NCBI GenBank assembly: GCA_947306475.1
Contig: CAMZGS010000007.1
Coordinates: forward strand, 90,598-154,597
Source: an uncultured Comamonas sp.
GTDB taxonomy: Bacteria > Pseudomonadota > Gammaproteobacteria > Burkholderiales > Burkholderiaceae_C
Length of the DNA: 64,000 nucleotides
Reading direction: 5' to 3'
Within the stretch, counting starts at the first letter, position 1. Every line of letters begins with the position of its first letter. The position numbers and the translations under genes were made by a program. The notes beneath the pieces were generated by a model, which had not been told where the DNA came from, searched no databases, and worked only from the letters and a program-made list of their open reading frames with translations. Below are positions 27,561 to 37,170 of this stretch, piece by piece.

Positions 27561-28073
27561 ATGCCCTTTACACCGTTTCATATGGGCGTCGGTCTGGTTG
27601 CCAAGGCCGGAAGCGACGCACGTTTTAGTCTGATCAGCTTTGCCTTGGCGCAAATCGCCATGGATATCGAACCTGGCATCCGCATGCTCCACGGTGAGGC
27701 CGTCTTGCATGGCTGGAGCCACACTCTGGGCGGCGCCTTGCTGGTGGCCGCCATAGTCGGCATCGTCTCGCCATGGATCGTTCGCCCCCTGGTTGCCCGC
27801 TGGAACGCAGAAGCCGCCCACTACCGCAAGGACTGGCTGATGCTGCCGCAGCCCCCCAGCCGGTCGGCGGTGGCCGTGGGCGCTTTTTTTGGCACCTTCA
27901 GCCACGTGCTGCTCGATGCACTCATCCACGCCGACATGCAGCCTTTTGCCCCCTTCACGCAGACCAACCCGCTGCTGGGCTGGATGGGGCATGACGCGGT
28001 GTATCTGGGTTGTGCCGTCGCCATCTTCGTCGGCGCTCTGGTTTGGCTATTGCGCAAGAGGCTTTGCCCATGA
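27561..28073 (+). CDS. YdjM-like membrane-bound metal-dependent hydrolase
   Basis: A 170-residue inner-membrane protein. It starts MPFTPFHMGVGL and has His/Asp residues in FHMG, MDIEPG, LHGWSHTLGGALL and SHVLLDALIHADMQPF that match the metal-dependent hydrolase (DUF457-like, YdjM) family. Three or four hydrophobic helices surround these residues. The substrate is unknown. It stands alone ahead of a strong terminator. The 281 bases before it (27280-27560) hold no gene or clear signal beyond an AT-rich patch at 27450-27490. Confidence 0.75.
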   Translation: MPFTPFHMGVGLVAKAGSDARFSLISFALAQIAMDIEPGIRMLHGEAVLHGWSHTLGGALLVAAIVGIVSPWIVRPLVARWNAEAAHYRKDWLMLPQPPSRSAVAVGAFFGTFSHVLLDALIHADMQPFAPFTQTNPLLGWMGHDAVYLGCAVAIFVGALVWLLRKRLCP

Positions 28074-28075
28074 AA

Positions 28076-28110
28076 AAACCCCGCCATGCAAAACATGGCG
28101 GGGTTTCCTT
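28076..28110 (+). terminator. Rho-independent terminator
   Basis: An inverted repeat AAACCCCGCCATG / CATGGCGGGGTTT with a short loop follows the membrane hydrolase directly. It has A-rich and T-rich flanks, so it may also stop transcription coming from the opposite tRNA side. Confidence 0.85.
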
Positions 28111-28117
28111 ATTTCAT

Positions 28118-28193
28118 TGGTGCCGGTGACATGAATCGAACACGCGACCTTCTCATTACGAATGAGCTGCTCTACCGACTGAGCTACACCGGC
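28118..28193 (-). tRNA. tRNA-Thr(CGT)
   Basis: A 76-nucleotide cloverleaf on the minus strand with acceptor stem GCCGGTG / CACCGGC, D arm GCTCAGTCGGTAGAGC, anticodon arm with loop TTCGTAA (anticodon CGT, threonine) and T loop TTCGATT. The 3' CCA is encoded (28118-28120). Confidence 0.97.
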
Positions 28194-28227
28194 TGAAGCG
28201 CGCATTATAGCGCGCTTTTCAGGGGCT

Positions 28228-29253
28228 TCAGGCCTTGGCCTGGTCGGCTTGCAGGTGGTAATCGGTGACGCGCTGGACTTCGTTCTTGGAGCCCAGGATC
28301 ACACTCACACGTTGGTGCAGTTCGGTGGGCTGGATTTCCAGGATGCGCTGGCGGCCGTTGGTGGCCATGCCGCCGGCTTGTTCGACCAGCCAGCTCATGG
28401 GATTGGCTTCGTACATCAGGCGCAGCTTGCCGGGCTTGTTGGGTTCGCGCTTGTCCCAGGGGTACATGAAGATGCCGCCACGGCACAGGATGCGGTGGAC
28501 GTCGGCCACCATGGCGGCCACCCAGCGCATGTTGAAGTTCTTGCCGCGCGGGCCGTCTTCACCGGCCAGGCACTCGTCGATGTAGCGCTTCACGGGCGCG
28601 TCCCAGTGGCGCATGTTGGACATGTTGATGGCAAATTCCTTGGTGTCCTCGGGGATCTTGACGTTTTCTTCGATGAGGATGAAGGAGCCCTGCTCGCGGT
28701 CCAGCGTGAACATGGCCACGCCATCGCCCACCGTGAGCACCAGGGTGGTTTGCGGGCCGTAGATGCAGTAGCCGGCGGCCACTTGCTTGGTGCCGGGTTG
28801 CAGGAAGTCGTCGGTGTGCACGCCGGGGTGGCCTTCGGGTTTTTTGAGCACGCTGAAGATGGTGCCGATCGACATGTTGATGTCGATGTTGGAGGAGCCG
28901 TCCAGCGGGTCAAACATCAGCAGGTATTCGCCCTGGGGATAGCGGTTGGGCACGACGTAGATGCCTTCCATTTCCTCGGAAGCCATGGCCGCCAGGTGGC
29001 CGCCCCATTCGTTGGCTTCGATCAGGGTTTCGTTGGCGATGATGTCCAGCTTCTTCTGCACTTCGCCCTGCACGTTTTCGCTGCCGGCGCTGCCCATGAC
29101 ATCGCCCAGCTCGCCCTTGTTCACGGCAAAGCTGATGCGCTTGCAGGCGCGTGCCACCACTTCCAGCAGCAGGCGCAGTTGCGGGGGGATGCGGCCATCG
29201 ACGCGCTGCTGCTCCACCAGGTAGCGCGTGAGGCTGTAACGTCGAGTTGTCAT
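28228..29253 (-). CDS. fbp: Class I fructose-1,6-bisphosphatase
   Basis: A 341-residue enzyme that dephosphorylates fructose-1,6-bisphosphate in gluconeogenesis and the Calvin-type cycles. Metal and substrate motifs are visible: [21 protein letters not shown] and, near the C-terminus, [28 protein letters not shown] text with the [12 protein letters not shown] loop. Length and sequence match the class I family. An AAGGAAAC ribosome site precedes the ATG. It lies downstream of pepN on the same strand but a hairpin with T-runs separates them. Confidence 0.95.
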   Translation of the reverse strand: MTTRRYSLTRYLVEQQRVDGRIPPQLRLLLEVVARACKRISFAVNKGELGDVMGSAGSENVQGEVQKKLDIIANETLIEANEWGGHLAAMASEEMEGIYVVPNRYPQGEYLLMFDPLDGSSNIDINMSIGTIFSVLKKPEGHPGVHTDDFLQPGTKQVAAGYCIYGPQTTLVLTVGDGVAMFTLDREQGSFILIEENVKIPEDTKEFAINMSNMRHWDAPVKRYIDECLAGEDGPRGKNFNMRWVAAMVADVHRILCRGGIFMYPWDKREPNKPGKLRLMYEANPMSWLVEQAGGMATNGRQRILEIQPTELHQRVSVILGSKNEVQRVTDYHLQADQAKA

Positions 29254-29284
29254 TGCGGTTTCCTTTGCTTGAATTCTCTAAAAA

Positions 29285-29327
29285 GATAGCTTCAAGCGCT
29301 TGCTGGGTAAGCGTTTGAAGCCTTTTT
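29285..29327 (-). terminator. Palindromic hairpin with T-runs on both sides
   Basis: CTTCAAGCGCTTGC / GTAAGCGTTTGAAG forms a long stem after the pepN stop. On the minus strand it is followed by CTATCTTTTT and on the plus strand by CCTTTTTT, so it can stop pepN transcription. Its arm resembles the short form of the palindromic repeats in this window. Confidence 0.75.
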
Positions 29328-29338
29328 TAATCGTATTT

Positions 29339-32065
29339 TTATGCCGCTGTAGCCAGGGCGTGCTCGATGATTTCGCGCACGTCGTTGGACAGTTGCTCCT
29401 GCGCGGCCACGCGCTGCAGAGCCGCCAGGGCTTGCTCGCGGTAGGGCTGGGCCAGGCGGCTGTAGCGATCCAGCGCCCGCGCCAGGCGCGCGGCCACTTG
29501 CGGGTTGATGGCATCCAGCGCCAGCACCTGATCGGCCCAGAAGCCGTAGCCTGCCCCATCGGCACGGTGGAAGGCGGCCGGGTTGGCGTTGCAGTAGCTG
29601 AACACCAGGCTGCGCGCGCGGTTGGGGTTGCTCAGGGAGAAGTCCGGGTGCTGGTACAGGCGCTGCACCAGGGGCAGGACGTTGCCGTTGACGTCGGGGC
29701 TGGTGGCTTGCAGGGCAAACCATTTGTCCAGCACCAGAGCGTCGTCCTTGGCGATGCGGTAGAAGCGCTGCACGGCCTGCTCGGTCAGCGGGCTGGCGCT
29801 GTGGATCAGGGCGTTCAGGGCGGCAACACGGTCGGTCAGGTTGCCCGCCTGCTTGAAGCGCTGATAGGCCTTGCCGGGCCAGACCACGTCGCCGCTGGCC
29901 TGCGCTGCCAGGCACAGCATCGACAGGGCCAGTCCAGCCAGGGCGCGGCGCCCGGCGCTGTGGGGCTCGGGGCGGTAGGCGCCGGTGTCGGCATGGGCTT
30001 CGTAGGTGGCCAGCCAGTCGGCTTGCAGCGCGGTGGCCAGTTGCAGACACATGGCCTGGCGCACGGCGTGGATGTGCTGCGGATCGACGGGCTGCAGCAG
30101 TTGCTCGGCGATGTAGCTCTCCGAGGGCAAGGTCAGCGCCAGTTCCTTGAAGGCAGGATCCAGTTCGTTATCCAAAAGTACAGCACGTAGCGCTTGCAGC
30201 AGCTCGGTTTCAAGGTATTTCTTACCTGAAATTTCCGCCAAATCAGCGCCAGAAGCTATGTTTTGAATAGCATTCAGGGCGCTGCGCAGCATCAGGCGCT
30301 GGCCTGCTTCCCAGCGGTTGAAGGCGTCGCTGTCGTGCGCCAGCTGGGTGAGCAGCTCGGCATCGCTGGCCGCGTAGTGCAGTTGCACCGGGGCGCTGAA
30401 GCCGCGCAGCAGCGAGGGCACAGGCGCGCCGTCGAGTCCTTGCAGGCCGGTGAAGGTCCAGCTCTGCTCGGCCTCGGTCAGCACCAGGGTGTGTTCCAGA
30501 CCCAGCGTGCCTTCCTGGCCTTGCAGTTGCAGGGGCAGTGCCTGGCCCTGGGTGCTGAGCAGCCCCAGGGTGACGGGGATGACAAAGGGCTGCTTCTCGC
30601 TCTGGCCGGGGGTGGCGGGGCAGGTTTGGCGCAGGGTCAGCGTATAGCTGCCGCTGGCGGCATCGAAGGCGCCGCTGGCATGCACCTGCGGGGTGCCGGC
30701 CTGGCTGTACCAGCGCTTGAATTGCTCCAGGTGCTGGGCCAAGGGACTGCCGGGGTTGGCATCGGCCATGCATTGCACGAAGTCGTCGCAGGTGACGGCC
30801 TGACCGTCGAAGCGCTCAAAGTACAGCTTCAGGCCCTGGGCAAAGCCGTCGCGGCCGACCAAGTTGTGCTGCATGCGCACCACTTCGGCGCCCTTCTCGT
30901 AAATCGTGACGGTGTAGAAGTTGTTGATCTCGATGTAACTGTCCGGGCGCACCGGGTGGGCCATGGGGCCGGCGTCCTCGGGGAACTGCACGGTGCGCAA
31001 GACGCGCACGTCCTCGATGCGCTTGACGGCGCGCGCCGAAGGGGTGCCGGCCATGTCCATGCTGAATTCCTGATCACGGAACACCGTCAGGCCTTCCTTC
31101 AGGCTCAGCTGGAACCAGTCGCGGCAGGTGATGCGGTTGCCGGTCCAGTTGTGGAAGTATTCATGGCCGATCACCGATTCGACGTTGGCAAAGTCCACGT
31201 CGGTGGCACTGGCCGGGTTGGCCAGCACGTACTTGGTGTTGAAGATGTTCAGGCCCTTGTTCTCCATGGCGCCCATGTTGAAGTCGCTGGTGGCAACGAT
31301 CATGAAGCGTTCCAGGTCCAGGCGCAGGCCAAAGCGTGCCTCGTCCCAAGCGATGGCGTGCATCAGCGCGCGCATGGCGTATTCGGTTTTTTCCAGGTCG
31401 CCGGGGCGCACCCACACTTGCAGCAGGTGCGGCGTGCCGCTGCGGCTGGTGATGTGCTGCTCGCGCGCCACCAGCTTGCCCGCTACCAGTGCAAACAGGT
31501 AGCAGGGCTTTTTGTGGGGGTCTTGCCAGCGGGCAAAGTGGCGCCCGCCTTCCAGGTCACCGCTTTCCACCAGGTTGCCGTTGGACAGCAGCACCGGGTA
31601 CTGGGCCTTGTCGGCGCGCAGCAGCACGCTGTAGCTGGCCATGACGTCCGGGCGGTCCAGGAAGTAGGTGATGCGGCGAAAGCCCTCGGCCTCGCACTGC
31701 GTGAAGAAGGTGCCCTGGCTGACGTACAGGCCGGACAGCTGGGTATTCTTGGCAGGCTGGCAGGTGGTGAAGATTTCCAGCTCGAACGGCTCGGGGCCTT
31801 CGGGCAGGTTTTCCAGCACCAACTGCTCGCCCTCGAGCTTGAAGGAGGTGCCGCTGCCATTGACCAGCACGCGTGCCAGGTTGAGTTCTTCACCGTCCAG
31901 ACGCAGTGGCTGCGCGGCAACGTCGGGGTTGCGACGCACGCGCATCTTGTTGAGCACCCGGGTTTTGGCGGGATCCAGGTCAAAGGTCAATTCGACGGTG
32001 TCGATCCAGTACGCCGGGGCGCTGTAGTCCAGGCGCTGGATGGCTGCGGCTTGTCCTTGTTTCAT
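29339..32065 (-). CDS. pepN: Aminopeptidase N (M1 family)
   Basis: A 908-residue zinc aminopeptidase of the E. coli PepN type. The exopeptidase motif NMGAMENKGLN and the zinc site HEYFHNWTGN, with the downstream glutamate in KEGLTVFRD, are intact. The C-terminal helical domain completes the family length, plus an insert: residues about 598-630 (around NAIQNIASGADLAEISGKK) are encoded by a copy of the palindromic repeat at 30176-30270, in frame and without stops. The ATG at 32065 has a GAGAGAG ribosome site; a TTG five codons earlier is unlikely. It starts 12 bases after the prfB stop. The peptidase should be active, since the insert is far from the catalytic domain. Confidence 0.95.
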   Translation of the reverse strand: MKQGQAAAIQRLDYSAPAYWIDTVELTFDLDPAKTRVLNKMRVRRNPDVAAQPLRLDGEELNLARVLVNGSGTSFKLEGEQLVLENLPEGPEPFELEIFTTCQPAKNTQLSGLYVSQGTFFTQCEAEGFRRITYFLDRPDVMASYSVLLRADKAQYPVLLSNGNLVESGDLEGGRHFARWQDPHKKPCYLFALVAGKLVAREQHITSRSGTPHLLQVWVRPGDLEKTEYAMRALMHAIAWDEARFGLRLDLERFMIVATSDFNMGAMENKGLNIFNTKYVLANPASATDVDFANVESVIGHEYFHNWTGNRITCRDWFQLSLKEGLTVFRDQEFSMDMAGTPSARAVKRIEDVRVLRTVQFPEDAGPMAHPVRPDSYIEINNFYTVTIYEKGAEVVRMQHNLVGRDGFAQGLKLYFERFDGQAVTCDDFVQCMADANPGSPLAQHLEQFKRWYSQAGTPQVHASGAFDAASGSYTLTLRQTCPATPGQSEKQPFVIPVTLGLLSTQGQALPLQLQGQEGTLGLEHTLVLTEAEQSWTFTGLQGLDGAPVPSLLRGFSAPVQLHYAASDAELLTQLAHDSDAFNRWEAGQRLMLRSALNAIQNIASGADLAEISGKKYLETELLQALRAVLLDNELDPAFKELALTLPSESYIAEQLLQPVDPQHIHAVRQAMCLQLATALQADWLATYEAHADTGAYRPEPHSAGRRALAGLALSMLCLAAQASGDVVWPGKAYQRFKQAGNLTDRVAALNALIHSASPLTEQAVQRFYRIAKDDALVLDKWFALQATSPDVNGNVLPLVQRLYQHPDFSLSNPNRARSLVFSYCNANPAAFHRADGAGYGFWADQVLALDAINPQVAARLARALDRYSRLAQPYREQALAALQRVAAQEQLSNDVREIIEHALATAA
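30176..30270. repeat. dispersed palindromic repeat, copy C, in frame within pepN
   Basis: This block shares AGCGCTTGCAGCAGCTCGG-like outer sequence, GGTTTCAAG, CCTGAAATTT and AGCGCCAGAAGCTATGTTTT with the intergenic copies at 522-619 and 9970-10062, and has the same internal order. It adds roughly 30 codons to pepN without a frameshift or stop. Confidence 0.65.
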
Positions 32066-32076
32066 GTTGTTCTCTC

Positions 32077-33181
32077 TCAAATGCCTTGCTTGAGCGCGGC
32101 TTCAATGAACACATCCAAGTCCCCGTCCAGCACTTTCTGGGTGGCAGAGACTTCGACATTGGTGCGCAAATCCTTGATACGGCTGCTGTCCAGCACGTAG
32201 CTGCGGATCTGGTGGCCCCAGCCCACATCGGTCTTGGCGTCTTCGAGCTTTTGCTGCTCTTCCTGGCGCTTGCGGATTTCGAGCTCGTACAGGCGCGAGC
32301 GCAGGCGCTGCCAGGCCACATCGCGATTGCTGTGCTGCGAGCGTCCGTCCTGGCACTGCACGACGATGCCGGTGGGAATGTGCGTCAGGCGCACGGCCGA
32401 GTCGGTCTTGTTGATGTGCTGGCCACCAGCGCCCGAGGCACGGTAGGTGTCCACGCGCACGTCGGCGGGGTTGATATCGATCTCGATGGAGTCGTCGATT
32501 TCCGGATAGACAAACAGGCTGGCAAAGCTGGTGTGGCGCCCGCCGGAGCTGTCAAAGGGCGACTTGCGCACCAGGCGGTGCACGCCGGTTTCGGTGCGCA
32601 GCAGGCCGTAGGCGTATTCGCCCTCAATGTGGATGGTGGCGCTCTTGATGCCGGCCACGTCACCCGGGGTTTCGTCATCGACGGAGGCCTTGAAGCCCTT
32701 GCGCTCGGCGTACTTGAGGTACTGGCGCAGCAGGATGCTGGCCCAGTCGCAGGCTTCGGTGCCGCCGGCGCCGGCCTGGATGTCGATGTAGCAGTTGAGC
32801 GGATCGGCCTCCTGGCGGAACATGCGGCGGAACTCCAGCTCCTCGATCAGGGGCTTGAGCTTGGCGGTCTCGGCCTCGATGGTGAGCAGACCAGCCTCGT
32901 CGCCCTCCTCCCGGCTCATTTCGTACAGTTCCTGGTTGTCGGCCAGCTCGGTGGTGAGCTTTTCCAGGGTGAGCACTACGGCGTCAAGCGATTTCTTTTC
33001 CTTGCCCAGTTCCTGGGCCTTCTTGGGATCGTTCCAGACGGCGGGGTCTTCCAGCGCAGCGTTTACCGTGCGCAGGCGTTCAAACTTGGCATCGTAGTCA
33101 AAGATACCTCCGTAGGTCCTGGGTGCGCTCACTCAGGTCCTGCAAGGTGTTGCCAATTTGGTTGATGTGTTCTGCGTCCAT
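32077..33181 (-). CDS. prfB: Peptide chain release factor 2, with programmed +1 frameshift
   Basis: RF2 ends translation at UGA and UAA. It is encoded in two frames: a 27-residue opening ORF ([12 protein letters not shown]...RRYL, ATG at 33181) that meets an in-frame TGA at 33098-33100, and the main frame, entered by a +1 slip, giving about 367 residues. The slip site is CTT-TGA-C. The main frame has the SPFDS stop-recognition motif and the [14 protein letters not shown] catalytic GGQ loop. The frameshift makes RF2 limit its own synthesis. pepN follows 12 bases downstream. Confidence 0.95.
33097..33111 (-). promoter_or_regulatory. prfB programmed +1 frameshift signal
   Basis: On the minus strand the site reads GGAGGTATCTTTGAC: an internal Shine-Dalgarno GGAGG, a short spacer, the slippery CTT and the TGA stop followed by C. 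This is the canonical RF2 autoregulatory signal. Confidence 0.93.
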
Positions 33182-33379
33182 GGTGATGTCCTGTTCGTTA
33201 CGGGTAGATCTGCAAAATGTGTGGTCATGCCCGCGCCGTGGGCGCAGGCAAAAAGGTTGGCATTTTCGCATGCCAGGCCTGGGGGCATTTGTTCCCGGCA
33301 AAAGGACACACAGCACGTCACCGGCGCCAGAGGCGCGCAGCACACAAACTTTTACGTTGCTGGTACGCCGCTGCGGCTG

Positions 33380-34567
33380 CTACAGCTCTTCCACCCGACG
33401 TGCCGGGTAGCTGTCCCAGCTCTGGCAGCCTGGGCAATGCCAGAAGTGCTGGCGTGCTTCAAAGCCACATGCGGCGCAGCGGTAGCGCATCAGCGGCCGC
33501 ACGGCGTGCTCCAGCGCCTGCACCACGGGAGCCGGGGGCTGCACGCCCTCTGCCGGCTGCAAGGCAACCCACTGCCGGGCCACGATGAGGGAGGGCTCGC
33601 GCTCCAGGTGGCGCAGCAGCCACTGCTGGCCGCAGGCGCTGGCATCCGCCACCGTGCAGCGTGCAGCGCCTTGCCCATCGGGATCGGCCCCCAGCTGCAC
33701 CAGTGCCAGCAGCACATCCAGCGCCGGTGCCTGGGCATAGCGCTGGCGCAGCAAGGCCACGGCCTGCCCTTCCCGGCCAGAGCCCTGGGCAAGCTCCAGC
33801 AGCAGCGGCAGGGCCAACGGCAGGGCCTGGGGGGCCCGCTGGGCCAGGCACTCCAGCTGCTGCCAGGCAGCATCGGTGTCTTGCAGGCGATGGAGCACGC
33901 GCGCCATGTCCAGGTATGGACGGGGGGCATCGGGCGCGGTGGCCAGCGCCTGCTCCAGCAGGGCGCGTGCCTCGGTCAGTTGCTCCCGCTGGGCCAGGGC
34001 CTGCGCCTGCTCGCACAGGTAGTGGGACAGGCGCATGCTGAAGTCGCCCTGCCCGTGCTCCTGCATGCTGCGCACGATCGCCGCTGCCTGGACCCAGTCG
34101 CGTGCCCGCTCATAGATGCCCAGCAGCGCCAGGCGCGCATCCGGCGCGTAGGGCGTACCCTCCAGGCGGCGCAAGGCATCTTCTGCACGATCCAGCAGAC
34201 CGGCTTTCAAAAAGTCCTGCGCCAGCCCGTGCTGGGCGCGCTCGCGATCGGCCTGGCTCAGGTCGGCGCGCTGGAGCAGGTGCTCATGCACGCGCACAGC
34301 GCGGTGGTATTCGCCCCGGCGGCGGAACAGATTGCCCAGGGCAAAGTGCAGCTCGGCGGTGTCGGGGTCGTTCTGCATGGCCTCGATGAAGGCATCGATG
34401 GCCTGATCCTGCTGCTCGTTGAGCAGGAAGTTCAGGCCCTTGAAGTAGGCCTTGGGCGCCTGGCGGTTTTCCAGACGCATTTGGCGCACGTCCATGCGCG
34501 AGGCCAGCCAGCCCAGCACGAAGGCCAGGGGCAGGCCCAGCAGAATCCAGCTCAGATCAAAGTTCAT
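33380..34567 (-). CDS. lapB: Lipopolysaccharide assembly protein LapB (YciM)
   Basis: A 395-residue protein: one N-terminal membrane anchor (LSWILLGLPLAFVLGWLAS), then TPR repeats (FKGLNFLLNEQQDQAIDAF, ELHFALGNLFRRRGEYHRAV and more) and a C-terminal rubredoxin-like metal site, CAACGF and CPGCQSW. In E. coli LapB steers FtsH to degrade LpxC and so balances LPS synthesis. The ATG at 34567 is 11 bases inside the end of lapA, so they are coupled. The 198 bases downstream, up to prfB, show no gene. Confidence 0.92.
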   Translation of the reverse strand: MNFDLSWILLGLPLAFVLGWLASRMDVRQMRLENRQAPKAYFKGLNFLLNEQQDQAIDAFIEAMQNDPDTAELHFALGNLFRRRGEYHRAVRVHEHLLQRADLSQADRERAQHGLAQDFLKAGLLDRAEDALRRLEGTPYAPDARLALLGIYERARDWVQAAAIVRSMQEHGQGDFSMRLSHYLCEQAQALAQREQLTEARALLEQALATAPDAPRPYLDMARVLHRLQDTDAAWQQLECLAQRAPQALPLALPLLLELAQGSGREGQAVALLRQRYAQAPALDVLLALVQLGADPDGQGAARCTVADASACGQQWLLRHLEREPSLIVARQWVALQPAEGVQPPAPVVQALEHAVRPLMRYRCAACGFEARQHFWHCPGCQSWDSYPARRVEEL

Positions 34568-34862
34568 TGGGAAGGATGGCGGTGGTGGGCAAGGCGTCCT
34601 TGGGGGCGGCGGTGCTGTCCGCAGGTGCGGCGGCTGCCTGCAACTTCTGAATGGTCTGGCGCTGCTGCCACCAGCGCGGCAGCATGACCAGCACGCCACT
34701 GAGCAGCCCCAGGCACAAGGCTGCCAGCACCACCAGCACCAGGGGCGCCTGCCACTGGGCACCAAAGAACCAGTGCACCACGGTGACGTGCTGGTTATTC
34801 AGGGCAAATGCGAACAGCGTAAAAAAAATGGCCGCCTTGAGCAGCCATAGCAGATATTTCAT
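34557..34862 (-). CDS. lapA: Lipopolysaccharide assembly protein LapA (DUF1049)
   Basis: A 101-residue inner-membrane protein with two hydrophobic helices (LWLLKAAIFFTLFAFAL and APLVLVVLAALCLGLLSGVL) joined by NNQHVTVVHWFFG, the pattern of the LapA/YciS family. It works with LapB in envelope assembly. The C-terminal tail is Ala/Pro-rich. It lies upstream of and overlaps lapB. Confidence 0.9.
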   Translation of the reverse strand: MKYLLWLLKAAIFFTLFAFALNNQHVTVVHWFFGAQWQAPLVLVVLAALCLGLLSGVLVMLPRWWQQRQTIQKLQAAAAPADSTAAPKDALPTTAILPNEL

Positions 34863-34866
34863 GAAG

Positions 34867-34896
34867 GCCCTTCCTGTTGTGCGAACAACAGGGAGG
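34867..34896 (-). other. Hairpin between ihfB and lapA
   Basis: CCCTCCCTGTTGT and ACAACAGGAAGGG pair around a short loop directly before the lapA start. There is no T-run on the minus strand, so it may be a processing or translation-control hairpin and not a terminator. Confidence 0.45.
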
Positions 34897-34900
34897 GATT

Positions 34901-35194
34901 TTAGGCTTGAGGTGGCGGCGTATCCACCGCTTCACGCATCGCCTTGCCAGGCTTGAAGTGGGGAATGCGCTTGGCTGCAACGGCCACTGCCTCACCGCTG
35001 CGTGGATTGCGTCCTATGCGCGCGGGACGGTGGGTGACCGTGAAGCTGCCAAAGCCTCGGATCTCAATGCGCTGCCCACGCACCAGCGCCTGAACAATGG
35101 CATCTTGCAAGGCCTTGACAGCCTGCTCTGCATCGCGCTGCATCAGAAACGGCAGCCGTGCGGCAAGTGCTTCAACAAGATCGGAACGGGTCAT
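34901..35194 (-). CDS. ihfB: Integration host factor beta subunit
   Basis: A 97-residue HU/IHF-type DNA-bending protein. It begins [11 protein letters not shown] and has the core [20 protein letters not shown] and [10 protein letters not shown], the beta-arm with the conserved Pro that intercalates into DNA, then [14 protein letters not shown]. It pairs with IhfA (not in the window). The rpsA-ihfB-lapA-lapB order is conserved in many proteobacteria. Confidence 0.95.
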   Translation of the reverse strand: MTRSDLVEALAARLPFLMQRDAEQAVKALQDAIVQALVRGQRIEIRGFGSFTVTHRPARIGRNPRSGEAVAVAAKRIPHFKPGKAMREAVDTPPPQA

Positions 35195-35246
35195 GGTTGT
35201 GGACGGTAAAACGAGGAAGCAAAAAATGCATCAAAGGTGCAATAGA

Positions 35247-35310
35247 CAACGGGCGCCGATGAAAGCGCCCGTTGTGTTCCTGTTCATCCTGTCCCGGGCC
35301 GCTGCCCGGG
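35247..35310 (-). other. Two GC-rich hairpins between rpsA and ihfB
   Basis: CCCGGGCAGCGGCCCGGG (35293-35310) and CAACGGGCGC / GCGCCCGTTG (35247-35273) follow the rpsA stop. Neither has a clear T-run on the minus strand, so they may protect mRNA ends or stop transcription only weakly. Confidence 0.45.
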
Positions 35311-35329
35311 TGGGTCAGGAGTGATCAGC

Positions 35330-37012
35330 CTACTTGTCAGCGTCCAGCTTGGCACGCAGCAGTGCGCCCAGGCTGGTGGTGCCGGCATTTTCCTTGGAAG
35401 CCTGAGCCGACAGGTTGGCCATGGCCTCCTGCTGCTCGGCCTGGTCCTTCTGCTTGATCGACAGCTGGATGTTGCGGGACTTGCGGTCCACGTTGGTCAC
35501 CACAGCAGTCACTTCGTCGCCTTCCTTCAGGACGTTGCGGGCGTCTTCCACGCGGTCCTGCGAGATTTCGGACACGCGCAGGTAACCCACGATGTCTTCG
35601 CCCAGCTCGATTTCAGCGCCCTTGGCGTCCACGCTCTTGACCTTGCCGGTCACGATGGAACCCTTGTCGTTCACCGTCACATAGGTGGTGAAGGGATCCT
35701 GATCCAGCTGCTTGATGCCCAGGGAGATGCGCTCGCGCTCGACGTCCACGGCCAGCACGATGGCTTCCACTTCCTGGCCCTTCTTGTAGTTGCGCACAGC
35801 GGCTTCGCCGGTTTCGTTCCAGGACAGGTCAGACAGGTGCACCAGACCGTCGATGCCAGCGGCCAGGCCCACGAACACGCCAAAGTCGGTGATGGACTTG
35901 ATGGGGCCCTTGACCTTGTCGCCGCGCTTGGTGTTCTGAGCAAATTCCTGCCAGGGGTTGGCCTTGCACTGCTTCATGCCCAGGGAGATGCGACGCTTGT
36001 CTTCGTCGATTTCCAGGACCATGACTTCGACTTCGTCGCCCAGGGCCACCAGCTTGGAAGGAGCAACGTTCTTGTTGGTCCAGTCCATTTCGGAAACGTG
36101 CACCAGGCCTTCGATGCCGGGTTCCAGTTCCACGAATGCGCCGTAGTCGGCAATGTTGGTCACCTTGCCGAACAGACGGGTGCCGGCAGGGTAGCGGCGA
36201 GCCACGCCCAGCCAGGGGTCGTCGCCCATTTGCTTCAGACCCAGGGACACGCGGTTCTTGTCGGTGTCGAACTTCAGGATCTTGGCAGTGATTTCCTGAC
36301 CAGCCTGCACCACCTCGGAGGGGTGACGCACGCGGCGCCATGCCATGTCGGTGATGTGCAGCAGACCGTCGATGCCGCCCAGGTCCACGAAGGCACCGTA
36401 TTCGGTGATGTTCTTCACCACGCCTTGAACGATGGCACCTTCCTTCAGGGTTTCCATCAGCTTGGCGCGCTCTTCGCCCATGGAGGCTTCCACCACGGCG
36501 CGGCGGCTCAGCACCACGTTGTTGCGCTTGCGGTCCAGCTTGATGACCTTGAACTCCATGGTCTTGTTTTCGTAGGGAGTCAGGTCCTTGACGGGACGGG
36601 TGTCGATCAGCGAACCGGGCAGGAAGGCGCGGATGCCGTTGACCAGCACGGTCAGGCCACCCTTGACGCGGCCGCTGGTGGTGCCGGTGACAAACTCGCC
36701 GGATTCCAGAGCCTGCTCCAGCGCCAGCCAGGAAGCCAGACGCTTGGCGGTGTCGCGCGACAGCACGGTGTCGCCGTAGCCGTTTTCGATCATGCCAACA
36801 GCCACGGACACGAAGTCGCCCACCTGGACTTCGATTTCGCCCTGGTCGTTCTTGAATTCTTCAATTGGCACGTAGGCTTCGGACTTGAGGCCAGCGTCCA
36901 CGATCACAAAGTTTTGATCGACGGCAACCACTTCAGCAGTGATCACTTCACCAGGACGCATTTCGGTGCGTTGCAGGGATTCTTCAAACAGGGCGGCAAA
37001 AGATTCGGACAT
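35330..37012 (-). CDS. rpsA: 30S ribosomal protein S1
   Basis: A 560-residue protein with six S1 repeats. Repeated units such as [40 protein letters not shown] and [20 protein letters not shown] are plain. S1 recruits mRNA with weak Shine-Dalgarno sequences to the 30S subunit. Length equals the usual 555-570. It follows the aroA-cmk gene, as in many proteobacteria (cmk-rpsA-ihfB). Confidence 0.97.
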   Translation of the reverse strand: MSESFAALFEESLQRTEMRPGEVITAEVVAVDQNFVIVDAGLKSEAYVPIEEFKNDQGEIEVQVGDFVSVAVGMIENGYGDTVLSRDTAKRLASWLALEQALESGEFVTGTTSGRVKGGLTVLVNGIRAFLPGSLIDTRPVKDLTPYENKTMEFKVIKLDRKRNNVVLSRRAVVEASMGEERAKLMETLKEGAIVQGVVKNITEYGAFVDLGGIDGLLHITDMAWRRVRHPSEVVQAGQEITAKILKFDTDKNRVSLGLKQMGDDPWLGVARRYPAGTRLFGKVTNIADYGAFVELEPGIEGLVHVSEMDWTNKNVAPSKLVALGDEVEVMVLEIDEDKRRISLGMKQCKANPWQEFAQNTKRGDKVKGPIKSITDFGVFVGLAAGIDGLVHLSDLSWNETGEAAVRNYKKGQEVEAIVLAVDVERERISLGIKQLDQDPFTTYVTVNDKGSIVTGKVKSVDAKGAEIELGEDIVGYLRVSEISQDRVEDARNVLKEGDEVTAVVTNVDRKSRNIQLSIKQKDQAEQQEAMANLSAQASKENAGTTSLGALLRAKLDADK

Positions 37013-37115
37013 GTGTTTCCTTGTTCGCTATGGCAGGTTTCCGGCAGCACCATTGCTGCGCGTTTTTATGACTGCAAGCGATCGGGGTGCAGAAAGGTTT
37101 CTGCGGGTTGGATGT

Positions 37116-37149
37116 AAAAAAACGCACTATCTGCCGGAAACCCGGCAGA
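37116..37149 (-). terminator. Terminator-like hairpin after aroA-cmk
   Basis: On the minus strand TCTGCCGG-GTTT-CCGGCAGA is followed after a few bases by TTTTTTT. It would separate aroA-cmk from rpsA, or attenuate readthrough. The T-run starts about seven bases after the stem, so it may be inefficient. Confidence 0.55.
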
Positions 37150-37170
37150 CACCATGCGGGCGAAAAGGCC

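Noticed and set aside
30263-32200. A 645-codon open frame opposite pepN and prfB
   Set aside because: Shadow of pepN in the reverse frame; no domain features, and pepN is certain.
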